Assembly (NCBI RefSeq): GCF_024699075.1
Contig: NZ_JAILQF010000488.1
Location: 1-15,366, forward strand
Length of the DNA stretch: 15,366 bases
From: Butyrivibrio sp.
Lineage (GTDB): Bacteria > Bacillota_A > Clostridia > Lachnospirales > Lachnospiraceae
Direction of reading: 5' to 3'
Shown: positions 6,912 through 13,475 of the stretch, piece after piece
Position numbering within the stretch: the first letter of the stretch is position 1
Layout of the letters: each line of letters opens with the position of its first letter
Position numbers and translations under genes: made by a program
The notes under the pieces: generated by a model
Seen by the model: only the letters and a program-made list of their open reading frames with translations
Told to the model about the DNA's origin: nothing
The model's database searches: none

Positions 6912-6940
6912 AATATACCGCCTAGGCTTAATTTTGTCAA
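6912..6940 (-). promoter_or_regulatory. Strong vegetative promoter of the NlpC/P60 gene
   Basis: TTGACA (6935-6940) and TATATT (6912-6917) separated by exactly 17 bp on the minus strand, with the start expected near 6905 and a leader of about 40 nt. Confidence 0.88.
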
Positions 6941-6943
6941 TAC

Positions 6944-6993
6944 TTGTGGCAATTTTAAGATTTAATATTTTACTTTATCTTAAAATTCCACAA
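6944..6993. promoter_or_regulatory. 17-bp inverted repeat abutting the -35 box
   Basis: TTGTGG-(C)-AATTTTAAGAT (6944-6961) and ATCTTAAAATT-CCACAA (6977-6993) are complementary over 17 bp with one bulged base and a 15-nt centre. It ends 3 bp from the -35 of the NlpC/P60 gene. Neither side has a T-run outside the stem, so it reads as an operator more than a terminator. Confidence 0.6.
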
Positions 6994-7033
6994 AATAACT
7001 GTATTTGAGGGAGATTATTTGGTGATTTTTATA

Positions 7034-7076
7034 ATAAACAAGACTCGAATTGTCTGACAACTCGAGTCTTATTTAT
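7034..7076 (-). terminator. Intrinsic terminator of trxB
   Basis: AAGACTCGA (7040-7048) pairs with TCGAGTCTT (7062-7070) over 9 bp. Flanking AATAAA/TTTATT extends the stem past one mismatch. On the minus strand the GC part is followed by TTGTTTATT. The near-symmetry means it could also act on the plus strand. Confidence 0.85.
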
Positions 7077-7119
7077 TAAAATTGTTTGATTTGAATGTGA
7101 AAATTTACATTAAAAATTG

Positions 7120-8055
7120 TTACGATTTTCCAACAAGAAAATCCTGAATTGCTGTAACTGCGTTTGCACCGTCGGCTACGGCCGTAACAATTTGGCGAAG
7201 GCGTTTCTTTCGAGCATCGCCTGCTACATAGATTCCAGGACATGAGGTTTCTCCAGTTTCCGGGGCGATTATATATCCTTTGTCATCTCGCTCAACAAGA
7301 TCCTTGAATTTATCAGTTTCGGGAGTAATACCTACTGCAACAAAGCATGCATCTGTATTTACAGAAGTTTCTTCTTTTGTCTTAACATTTTGCACAAGTA
7401 CAGATTCTACTTTAGAAGTTCCTTTTATCTCCTTTACAACACTATCCCAGATAACTTCTACGTTAGGAAGTGAAAGAAGCTCGTTCTGAAGAGTCTTTGC
7501 AGCTCTAAGCTCATCTCTTCTATGAATGAGATATACTTTGCTACATCCTCTTGCAAGGAAAATAGCATCTTCTACAGCTACATCTCCACCGCCAACTACT
7601 ACTGCAGTCTTCCCTCTGAAGAATGCTCCGTCACAGGTTGCACAGTAGGAAACTCCAACACCGTTGAACTGATCTTCACCGGGTGCTCCAAGTTTAGAGT
7701 GATTAGCACCTGAAGAAATTATTACAGTATGTGTATCATAAGATCCATTGTCTGTATTAACTCTGAATACCGGAAGCTTTGTATCGCTTCCCTTTTCTAT
7801 TACTTCTATTCCTGATACATTGCCTTCAAGGAATGGAGCCTTAAGCTTATCTGCATGCTCTCTGAATTTCATTCCCATATCGAATCCGTTGATACCCGGC
7901 AAACCAAGATAGTTATCAACTTCATATGTATTAAGAATCTGACCGCCTGAAGAGAACTCCTTCTCTATAACAGCTACGTTAAGATCAGCTCTCTTGGCAT
8001 ATACTGCTGCAGAAAGACCTGCAGGGCCGCTTCCAATAATTAGTGTATCGTACAT
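7120..8055 (-). CDS. trxB: Thioredoxin-disulfide reductase
   Basis: FAD enzyme that passes electrons from NADPH to thioredoxin in the cytoplasm. It has 311 residues, normal for the low-molecular-weight bacterial type. The FAD-binding motif GSGPAGLSA is at residues 8-16, the redox-active CATC at 138-141, the NADPH-binding GGGDVAVE at 155-162 with HRRDELRA at 178-185, and the second FAD motif YVAGDARKK at 276-284. The HRR motif favours NADPH over NADH. ATG at 8055 has AAGGAGG 7 nt upstream. The gene is divergent from the reductase at 8376, has its own promoter near 8160 and a terminator downstream. Its leader has several hairpins. Confidence 0.97.
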   Translation of the reverse strand: MYDTLIIGSGPAGLSAAVYAKRADLNVAVIEKEFSSGGQILNTYEVDNYLGLPGINGFDMGMKFREHADKLKAPFLEGNVSGIEVIEKGSDTKLPVFRVNTDNGSYDTHTVIISSGANHSKLGAPGEDQFNGVGVSYCATCDGAFFRGKTAVVVGGGDVAVEDAIFLARGCSKVYLIHRRDELRAAKTLQNELLSLPNVEVIWDSVVKEIKGTSKVESVLVQNVKTKEETSVNTDACFVAVGITPETDKFKDLVERDDKGYIIAPETGETSCPGIYVAGDARKKRLRQIVTAVADGANAVTAIQDFLVGKS

Positions 8056-8062
8056 AAATAGA

Positions 8063-8139
8063 CCTCCTTATGAATCAATGTCTTATTCATTAAGTTAATA
8101 GCATTTTATCAGTGCTATTTAATTGCGTGCAATTGATTG
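8063..8139 (-). promoter_or_regulatory. Structured 5' leader of trxB
   Basis: Three inverted repeats follow the predicted start: AATTGC-GT-GCAATT (8121-8134), AATAGCA/TGCTATT with a 9-nt loop (8097-8103 with 8113-8119), and ATGAAT/ATTCAT (8070-8075 with 8085-8090). The last directly abuts the AAGGAGG site. Pairing is visible; control of translation is inference. Confidence 0.4.
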
Positions 8140-8146
8140 TACTCTT

Positions 8147-8176
8147 ATAATAACCTCTAAGTTTGTCTTTTGTCAA
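8147..8176 (-). promoter_or_regulatory. trxB promoter
   Basis: TTGACA (8171-8176) and TATTAT (8147-8152) on the minus strand, 18 bp apart (or TTATTA at 17 bp). The start is expected near 8140, about 85 nt before the trxB ATG. Confidence 0.75.
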
Positions 8177-8344
8177 TTACTTTGTTACCATTAAGTATAA
8201 ATATTTAGCAAATATAAGTTTAGTTGCTATCTGCAAAAGAATATGCGTATATTTTTATCTTATTTATAAAAGGATTATCATATATTAGATTTTATGTTAT
8301 TTGTAAAGAATTAACGTATATATTTTGTTATAAATAGAGTTTAT

Positions 8345-8362
8345 GCTGCCAATAGTGGCAGC
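8345..8362 (+). other. Compact hairpin just before the reductase start codon
   Basis: GCTGCCA (8345-8351) and TGGCAGC (8356-8362) form a perfect 7-bp GC-rich stem with an ATAG loop in otherwise AT-rich DNA. It ends 5 nt before the GGAG ribosome binding site of the gene at 8376. Confidence 0.65.
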
Positions 8363-8375
8363 GGATTGGAGATAT

Positions 8376-9098
8376 ATGAACGAGTATGTTCTTATAACCG
8401 GTGCATCAAGAGGTATAGGCAGAGCTATTGCTAAAAAGCTTGCCGAAAACGGATATAATCTTTATCTTACATGCCTTCATCACGGCGATGAATTAAAAGC
8501 TTTTAGTGCAGAATTATCAGAAAAGTATGAGATCAACTGTATCCCATTTATATGTGATATAGGTAACTATAATGAAGTCAAAGAAATGTTTAAAAAGATT
8601 CCTCTTGTTAATGCCGTCATCAACAATGCAGGAGTTGCCTGGCTTGGTCTTCTTACAGATATGGAGCCTGATGAATGGAATAGTGTCATAAATACCAATC
8701 TTACTTCTTTATATAATACCTCCAAATGCGCAGTTCCTGTTATGCTGTCTATTGGCGGAGGAAGGATCATTAATATTTCCTCAGTATGGGGATCAGTAGG
8801 AGCTTCTACAGAAGTTGCCTATTCTGCAAGTAAGGGAGGTGTCAACGCATTCACCAAAGCTCTTGCCAAGGAGCTTGCTCCTTCTAATATAAGTGTTAAT
8901 GCCATATCCTGCGGAGTAATAGATACTGATATGAATAGATCTCATCTGTCTGATGATGATCTTGAAGTTCTTGAAAATGAAATACCGGCGGGCCGAATGG
9001 GCACGCCGGAAGAAGTCGCAGATATGACATTGCAGATTATTACATCCCCAAAATATATGACAGGACAGATCATAACATTTGACGGCGGATGGATATAA
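8376..9098 (+). CDS. Short-chain dehydrogenase/reductase (FabG-like)
   Basis: NAD(P)-dependent oxidoreductase of the classical SDR family, resembling 3-oxoacyl-ACP reductase. I prefer ATG at 8376 (240 residues) because the Rossmann strand follows at once (MNEYVLITGASRGIG) and GGAG lies just upstream. The in-frame ATG at 8343 would add 11 residues and place a hairpin inside the coding region. Visible are the cofactor motif TGASRGIG (8-15), NNAG (83-86), Asn108, Ser136 (NISS) and the YSASK motif with Tyr149 and Lys153, which form the catalytic tetrad. The C-terminus shows PEEVA and the usual ending GQIITFDGGWI. It is the only plus-strand gene here, divergent from trxB and convergent with the receiver gene. 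The substrate cannot be told; there is no fatty-acid cluster around it. Confidence 0.92.
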   Translation: MNEYVLITGASRGIGRAIAKKLAENGYNLYLTCLHHGDELKAFSAELSEKYEINCIPFICDIGNYNEVKEMFKKIPLVNAVINNAGVAWLGLLTDMEPDEWNSVINTNLTSLYNTSKCAVPVMLSIGGGRIINISSVWGSVGASTEVAYSASKGGVNAFTKALAKELAPSNISVNAISCGVIDTDMNRSHLSDDDLEVLENEIPAGRMGTPEEVADMTLQIITSPKYMTGQIITFDGGWI

Positions 9099-9134
9099 AC
9101 ATGGACATATTTCTCTAATCATTAAGAGCATTAT

Positions 9135-9171
9135 GATAATACAGGTAACTATTTAATTTACCTGTGTTATC
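9135..9171. terminator. Possible bidirectional terminator between convergent genes, spanning the receiver gene's stop codon
   Basis: Bases 9135-9148 pair with 9158-9171 over 14 positions (one T-G wobble) with a 9-nt loop. The minus-strand stop codon at 9153-9155 lies in the loop, and the last coding codons form one arm. Neither side has a long T-run, so termination efficiency is uncertain. Confidence 0.5.
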
Positions 9172-9518
9172 TCGTTTAATGTCTTAACAATAGCTTCCTC
9201 ATCAAGAGGCTTTGAAATAAACTCTACAGCACCTATCTTAAGTGCTTCCATCATCTTCTGTTTCTGTCCGGCTGCAGTTACCATGATAACCTTAGCCTGG
9301 GGATCAAATCTCATTATAAGCTTAAGAGAATCTATGCCGTCCATAACAGGCATAGTTATATCCATTGTGACTATATCAGGCTTAAGAGTCTGATACATAT
9401 CATAACCTTCCTTGCCGTCTACTGCTTCGCCAAGAACCGTATGACCGTTGCGTTCAAGAATGTCTCTAAGTACTCTTCTGGATGTTCTGGAATCATCTAC
9501 AATAAGTACGTTTGCCAT
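9153..9518 (-). CDS. Stand-alone CheY-like response regulator receiver
   Basis: A single receiver domain of 121 residues with no output domain, so it is likely to act by binding a partner as CheY does. Key residues are all present: acidic pair Asp8-Asp9, phosphoacceptor Asp53 (VTMDITMPVMDG), Thr81 in VTAAG and Lys103 in SKPL. The ATG at 9518 has GAGGAGG 7 nt upstream; an ATG at 9523 is out of frame. It is the last gene of a three-gene operon, 31 bp after a CheX-like gene. That neighbour belongs to a family that dephosphorylates CheY-P, so the two may work together. Whether its target is the flagellar motor or something else is not shown by the sequence; no other chemotaxis gene is in the window. 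Confidence 0.93.
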   Translation of the reverse strand: MANVLIVDDSRTSRRVLRDILERNGHTVLGEAVDGKEGYDMYQTLKPDIVTMDITMPVMDGIDSLKLIMRFDPQAKVIMVTAAGQKQKMMEALKIGAVEFISKPLDEEAIVKTLNEITQVN

Positions 9519-9549
9519 GCCATTTCCTCCTCACAACTAAATGTATGCC

Positions 9550-10437
9550 TTAACCAATTTCTGTTTTGCCCGCATCTGAAATATTAATATATACAGTTGC
9601 ATCGCTGCAATATACAGGTAATGAATACACAACAGGAGCCTTAATATTAGCAAAATGTGTGATATAGATAGGAGGTTCCAGATCTATCATTTCACCATCT
9701 GTGCTTTCCTGAGTAGCATATATTCCATTAGTACAGTTTATAAACTCACAGAGGGCATCAAGTGCATCCTCTCTTGTCTCTATAAACTCCTCTTTGGTAT
9801 AGCTCATAGCCATTTTCTGAAGGTCAGTATAACTTCCGGATATACTATTGCAAAGCAGATCTCTTCCAATAGTCTTCTGATATCCGACGCACTCACCTGA
9901 AACGGTTTCTTTCTTTTCAAGTTGTCCGATCGTGACATGCTGATCAATAAGACGATATACATTCTTGACAGCTATAGTCAGAAGTTTAACCGTTTTCTCA
10001 TCAGCATCCTTGGTGAAAATAGGTACTATTCTCGAAAAATCATTGCATTTTAGAGCATCAATCTCAGACTCCATAAGACCATACTTATTAGCATATTCCT
10101 GAGACAGACCTGCTATCTCATCAAGGCTCATAAAGCCAAGATCTACAATAGCCTGAGAAAATGCCATGAATTCATTACCCTGCTCACTGAGAAGTTTTGT
10201 AACCTGCTCAGGAGTAAGATAACCCATTTCAATAGCAAGATCTCCAAAATACTTGTCATGTGTTGCCTGGAGGGAGTTGATCTGTTCAGCCTGAGGTATA
10301 CTCATAAGCTTTTCGGCAACAGCAATTACACCAAGTCTGGCACGGCTCTTGGCCTGCTTGTCATAAACCTGATCAATCTGCTCACCTGTCAATCTTCCCT
10401 GTTCTACAAGATAATAGCCCAACATTCGATCAAACAT
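9550..10437 (-). CDS. CheX-like phosphatase domain protein with four N-terminal 29-residue repeats
   Basis: A 295-residue protein in two parts. The N-terminal part (residues 6-121) is four tandem repeats of exactly 29 residues, starting at Leu6, Leu35, Phe64 and Phe93. A common pattern is LG..hVE.G.LT.EQh..L..Q, resembling the helical N-domain of GspE/PilB/MshE-type ATPases. The C-terminal part (about 140-295) resembles CheX. It carries the CheC/CheX phosphatase motif D/S-x3-E-x2-N as Asp227, Glu231 and Asn234, with prolines at 255-256 about 22 residues on. The ATG at 10437 follows AAAGGCGG, a modest ribosome binding site. It sits between the SseB-domain gene (37 bp) and the receiver gene (31 bp). 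The assignments are by motif and eye; the phosphatase activity on the neighbour is inferred. Confidence 0.75.
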   Translation of the reverse strand: MFDRMLGYYLVEQGRLTGEQIDQVYDKQAKSRARLGVIAVAEKLMSIPQAEQINSLQATHDKYFGDLAIEMGYLTPEQVTKLLSEQGNEFMAFSQAIVDLGFMSLDEIAGLSQEYANKYGLMESEIDALKCNDFSRIVPIFTKDADEKTVKLLTIAVKNVYRLIDQHVTIGQLEKKETVSGECVGYQKTIGRDLLCNSISGSYTDLQKMAMSYTKEEFIETREDALDALCEFINCTNGIYATQESTDGEMIDLEPPIYITHFANIKAPVVYSLPVYCSDATVYINISDAGKTEIG

Positions 10438-10474
10438 TTAAGCCGCCTTTCAGTAGAAGGTTTACTTGTCAGTC

Positions 10475-11851
10475 TTAATCTTTGTTATAAGGTGTAATAT
10501 CAGCCTCTTTTTCGCTAACATCACCCTTCTGTGTAGCAATTGTATCTTCTGTCTTATTTTCATCAGATGCACGTCTTGGCATCTGGATGATCTTTTCTGC
10601 AACATCTTCTGCACTGGCTCTCTTGATAAGATCCTGTGCACTTGCCTCTTTAGAAGGCTTTGCTGCTTTATTCTTGGAAGCCGCAATTACCTGTGAAGCA
10701 GCTTCAAGTGCCATCATCTTATCCTTTGGAAGCATGATATTTTCTCCCATAGGATTAATTGCAATACCATCCTTGTCCTGAACAAATCTTAAGATGTCAC
10801 TGAATTTGAATACAGCGCCTTCAAATCCTTCTCTTCCAAACTTTTTAGCAAATTCAATACCATCTGTAAATATTGGAAGGAATAATTTTTCATTATTGGT
10901 CTTCATTACAGGAAAACGAAGCTTAGTGTCCTTATTGAACTTGATACGTCCATCTTCCATTACCTGGGCAGGACCTTCATGCTGAATAGGAACGATATAA
11001 CGTCCTGCTCTTGCAAGGGCAACCATTCTTGCTTCCTTGGTCTGTACAACCTTTGTTCTATTTTCATACTTAACAGGCCAGCGCGCCTCTGATAAGAAGT
11101 CAAGCATAGCAAGTCTAAGCTGAGGATTCATCGGTGCCTGTTTCTTATCATCTGTAAAGTTAGGAGGAGCCACGATCTCACTTCTTGAAAATCTTGCTCT
11201 ATACTGACCATTGTCAATAACTATTCTCTCAATTCCAAGATAGTAAAGATAATCAAAGAAGCCTCTGTCAGTACTCTCTGCTCCCTCAGGACGAGCCGGA
11301 CAATCCTTAACAACAAGCTTTCTAAACTGCTTACCATAAGCTATTGCTACTTTCTGTGCTACGTCCTTATCTAAATAGATATAAGCAAATCCATTCTCGA
11401 TAAATGGAAATTTAGTTGCTTCATCATATAAGCAGTAAAGCATTTCTGCATCACGTACACGATTTAAAAGTTCATTGTAGAGAATGCGGTGATTCTCACT
11501 AAAGTATTTGAGCTTACTCTTGGAATTAAAATATTCCTGTGTAGTAAGTACAAACAAAAGTTCGGGAAGAGACAGGAACTTGAGTGTATCAAGGCTGATT
11601 CTCTCTTCATAAATAAGTGGTCCGATCTCATCCTTACGTTCCTTGGATACCGGATCTTCGAGCACATCAGGTTCTTCACCTGAAGGACGAACCTTAGAGA
11701 TTGGTACAGGATGTGGCCATTCAAGACCTTCATGTGCTGCAATCTGATCTTCTTTGCTCTTTATAGCCTCTTCTTCTTTGCGCTGCTCAGCCTCAATTGC
11801 GGCAGCTTCTTCTTTCTTCTTGTTACCCCCGAATAAATCAAACAAACCCAT
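10475..11851 (-). CDS. SseB-domain protein
   Basis: A 458-residue cytoplasmic protein of unknown role, with no signal peptide or membrane segment. It starts MGLFDLFGGNKKK, followed by a charged Glu/Lys helix (about 10-40). A middle region (about 80-290) has no motif I can name but looks folded (LSLPELLFVLTTQEYF, FDYLYYLGIERIVIDNGQYRARF). The region about 295-390 resembles the SseB N-terminal domain found in many bacterial proteins, with LRFPVMKT, LFLPIFTDGIEFAKKF and INPMGENIML. The last ~65 residues are charged and low-complexity. The ATG at 11851 has AGGA 8 nt upstream. It is the first gene of the operon with the CheX-like and receiver genes. The SseB name comes from the family and does not imply type III secretion here. 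Confidence 0.75.
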   Translation of the reverse strand: MGLFDLFGGNKKKEEAAAIEAEQRKEEEAIKSKEDQIAAHEGLEWPHPVPISKVRPSGEEPDVLEDPVSKERKDEIGPLIYEERISLDTLKFLSLPELLFVLTTQEYFNSKSKLKYFSENHRILYNELLNRVRDAEMLYCLYDEATKFPFIENGFAYIYLDKDVAQKVAIAYGKQFRKLVVKDCPARPEGAESTDRGFFDYLYYLGIERIVIDNGQYRARFSRSEIVAPPNFTDDKKQAPMNPQLRLAMLDFLSEARWPVKYENRTKVVQTKEARMVALARAGRYIVPIQHEGPAQVMEDGRIKFNKDTKLRFPVMKTNNEKLFLPIFTDGIEFAKKFGREGFEGAVFKFSDILRFVQDKDGIAINPMGENIMLPKDKMMALEAASQVIAASKNKAAKPSKEASAQDLIKRASAEDVAEKIIQMPRRASDENKTEDTIATQKGDVSEKEADITPYNKD

Positions 11852-11869
11852 AAAACTAGTCCTACTTTC

Positions 11870-11906
11870 ATTATAACTATATATTTTTGAATTATATATT
11901 CAAAAA
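11870..11906 (-). promoter_or_regulatory. Possible promoter and inverted repeat upstream of the SseB-domain gene
   Basis: TATAAT (11870-11875) on the minus strand, with a perfect 9-bp inverted repeat TTTTTGAAT/ATTCAAAAA (11884-11892 with 11898-11906, 5-nt centre) covering the -35 position. There is no good -35 hexamer. A start here would leave only about 12 nt of leader, so the real promoter may be elsewhere. Confidence 0.35.
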
Positions 11907-11966
11907 GTATCAAAAAGCTAATTCAATATTTTTAAACAATAAGCCTTTTGAAGTCTTGATCAAGTG

Positions 11967-12001
11967 ATCTTAAAATCCGCCTTTAATGCGGATTTTAAGA
12001 T
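11967..12001. terminator. Terminator after the M18 aminopeptidase gene, probably bidirectional
   Basis: ATCTTAAAATCCGC (11967-11980) and GCGGATTTTAAGAT (11988-12001) form a perfect 14-bp stem with a 7-nt loop. The GC core is flanked by A-rich and T-rich arms on both sides, and the plus strand continues with TTTT after the stem. It lies about 70 bp after the aminopeptidase stop. Confidence 0.75.
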
Positions 12002-12068
12002 TTTTGGTTAAAGTGATAATACATCTTCAATTATAAATGATTATAAATAATCTTACAACCGCTCAAAT

Positions 12069-13364
12069 TTAAGAGATATGAATGTCTATATTAGATTCAT
12101 AGAATGCCTTGACACCTTCTGCCATGTACTTAGGATCCTTAGAACCGGCAGTTTCATAAGGAGAATGCATTGCAAGCTGGGCAAGTCCTATATCTACTGT
12201 ATTAAGAGCAACCTGAGTGTTACTGATGTTACCAAGTGTAGATCCTCCAGGCATATCACTTCTGTTAGTGAACATTTGATAAGGAACCTTGGCTCTGTCA
12301 AGAACCATGCGAAGCATAGCTTCTGAAGCTCCGTCAGTTGTATACTTCTGGTTTGCATTAAATTTAATTACTATACCCTTGTTCATGCATGGACGATTGA
12401 CAGGATCTGCTTTATCTCCATGATTAGGATGCATAGCATGAGCATTATCAGCTGATAACATAAAACTCTGGGCAAGAGCTGTATGATACTGCTGTCTTGT
12501 ACGGCCGCATCCATCACATATTCTCTCAAGTGTATCCTTAAGGAAAGTTGATGCAGCACCCTGCTTGGTTCCGCTTCCTACTTCTTCATTATCAAATACG
12601 CAGTGCATAAGGACATGAGATGAAGATGCAGAATTAAGGAATGCTTCAAAAGTTGTATAAACACATTCCTGATCATCAAGTCTTGAAGAGCTGATATATT
12701 CTTTGCCAGCGCCCCATACAGTAGGCTTAACTCTGTTATAAAGGAAGAGATCACTTCCTATAACATCGCTTTCCTTAACGCCTGCAGCTTTTGCTACAGT
12801 TTTATTATATGTTCCCTTGGATGCTATATCTCCGAATATAGGCTGCATATCTTTTTGCGCATTGAACTTATATCCACTGTTGGCTTCTCTATTCATGTGA
12901 ATAGCAAGAGAAGGCATCATTACAAGGTCTCTGTCGATATTAACAAGCTTCATTGAAATATTATTATCATCATCCTTAACAAAAACTCTTCCTGCAATGG
13001 AAAGAGGTCTGTCAAACCAAGGACCATCAAGCATTCCGCCATAGCCTTCAACGTTTAATTTAACGTACATTCCACCTTCAGGCATTTCCGGATTCTCTTT
13101 GATCTTAAATGAAGGGGAATCGCTGTGGCTTGCTGTCATAAGGAAGCCTTTGAAATCTTTCTTTGGTATCTGGAATGAAATTATTGAAGAGCCATTACGG
13201 TTAACAAAATATTTGCCACCGGCTTTGATCTTCCAATCTTCAGACTCGCGAAGCCTTGTATATCCTTCAGCTTCAAGTCTCTTCTCCATATTATTGATTA
13301 CATGATAGCATGTAGGAGATGCATCAATGAACTTAAGCATATCCTTAGTAATCTTTTCGAACAT
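12069..13364 (-). CDS. M18 family metallo-aminopeptidase
   Basis: Cytoplasmic zinc aminopeptidase of the M18 (aspartyl aminopeptidase-like) family that removes N-terminal residues from peptides. It has 431 residues, the usual length. The expected metal and catalytic residues are visible: His80 in ASHSDSP, Asp230 in SSRLDDQ, Glu260-Glu261 in FDNEEVGSGT, Asp306 in SADNAHA and His400 in AMHSPYE. The MPGGSTLGNI segment (371-380) is also characteristic of the family. The ATG at 13364 has GAAGG 8 nt upstream. It lies 111 bp after cysE on the same strand with no clear terminator between them, so the two may be cotranscribed. The exact residue preference cannot be read from sequence. The closest named relatives are ApeA/ApeB-type enzymes. 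Confidence 0.95.
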   Translation of the reverse strand: MFEKITKDMLKFIDASPTCYHVINNMEKRLEAEGYTRLRESEDWKIKAGGKYFVNRNGSSIISFQIPKKDFKGFLMTASHSDSPSFKIKENPEMPEGGMYVKLNVEGYGGMLDGPWFDRPLSIAGRVFVKDDDNNISMKLVNIDRDLVMMPSLAIHMNREANSGYKFNAQKDMQPIFGDIASKGTYNKTVAKAAGVKESDVIGSDLFLYNRVKPTVWGAGKEYISSSRLDDQECVYTTFEAFLNSASSSHVLMHCVFDNEEVGSGTKQGAASTFLKDTLERICDGCGRTRQQYHTALAQSFMLSADNAHAMHPNHGDKADPVNRPCMNKGIVIKFNANQKYTTDGASEAMLRMVLDRAKVPYQMFTNRSDMPGGSTLGNISNTQVALNTVDIGLAQLAMHSPYETAGSKDPKYMAEGVKAFYESNIDIHIS

Positions 13365-13475
13365 TTATAAAACCTTCTTTCAACTTTAAATATATTTAAG
13401 CAGTTGCTGCGACAAGCATTATGACATTAAGCCGCAGACATTCCGCTTTATAAGCATATCAAATTATATGTGTGA

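Noticed and set aside
13407..13437. Weak hairpin between cysE and the aminopeptidase gene (CTGCGGC/GTCGCAG on the minus strand)
   Set aside because: Only 7 bp with a G-U pair, a 17-nt loop and no U-tract; not enough to call a terminator.
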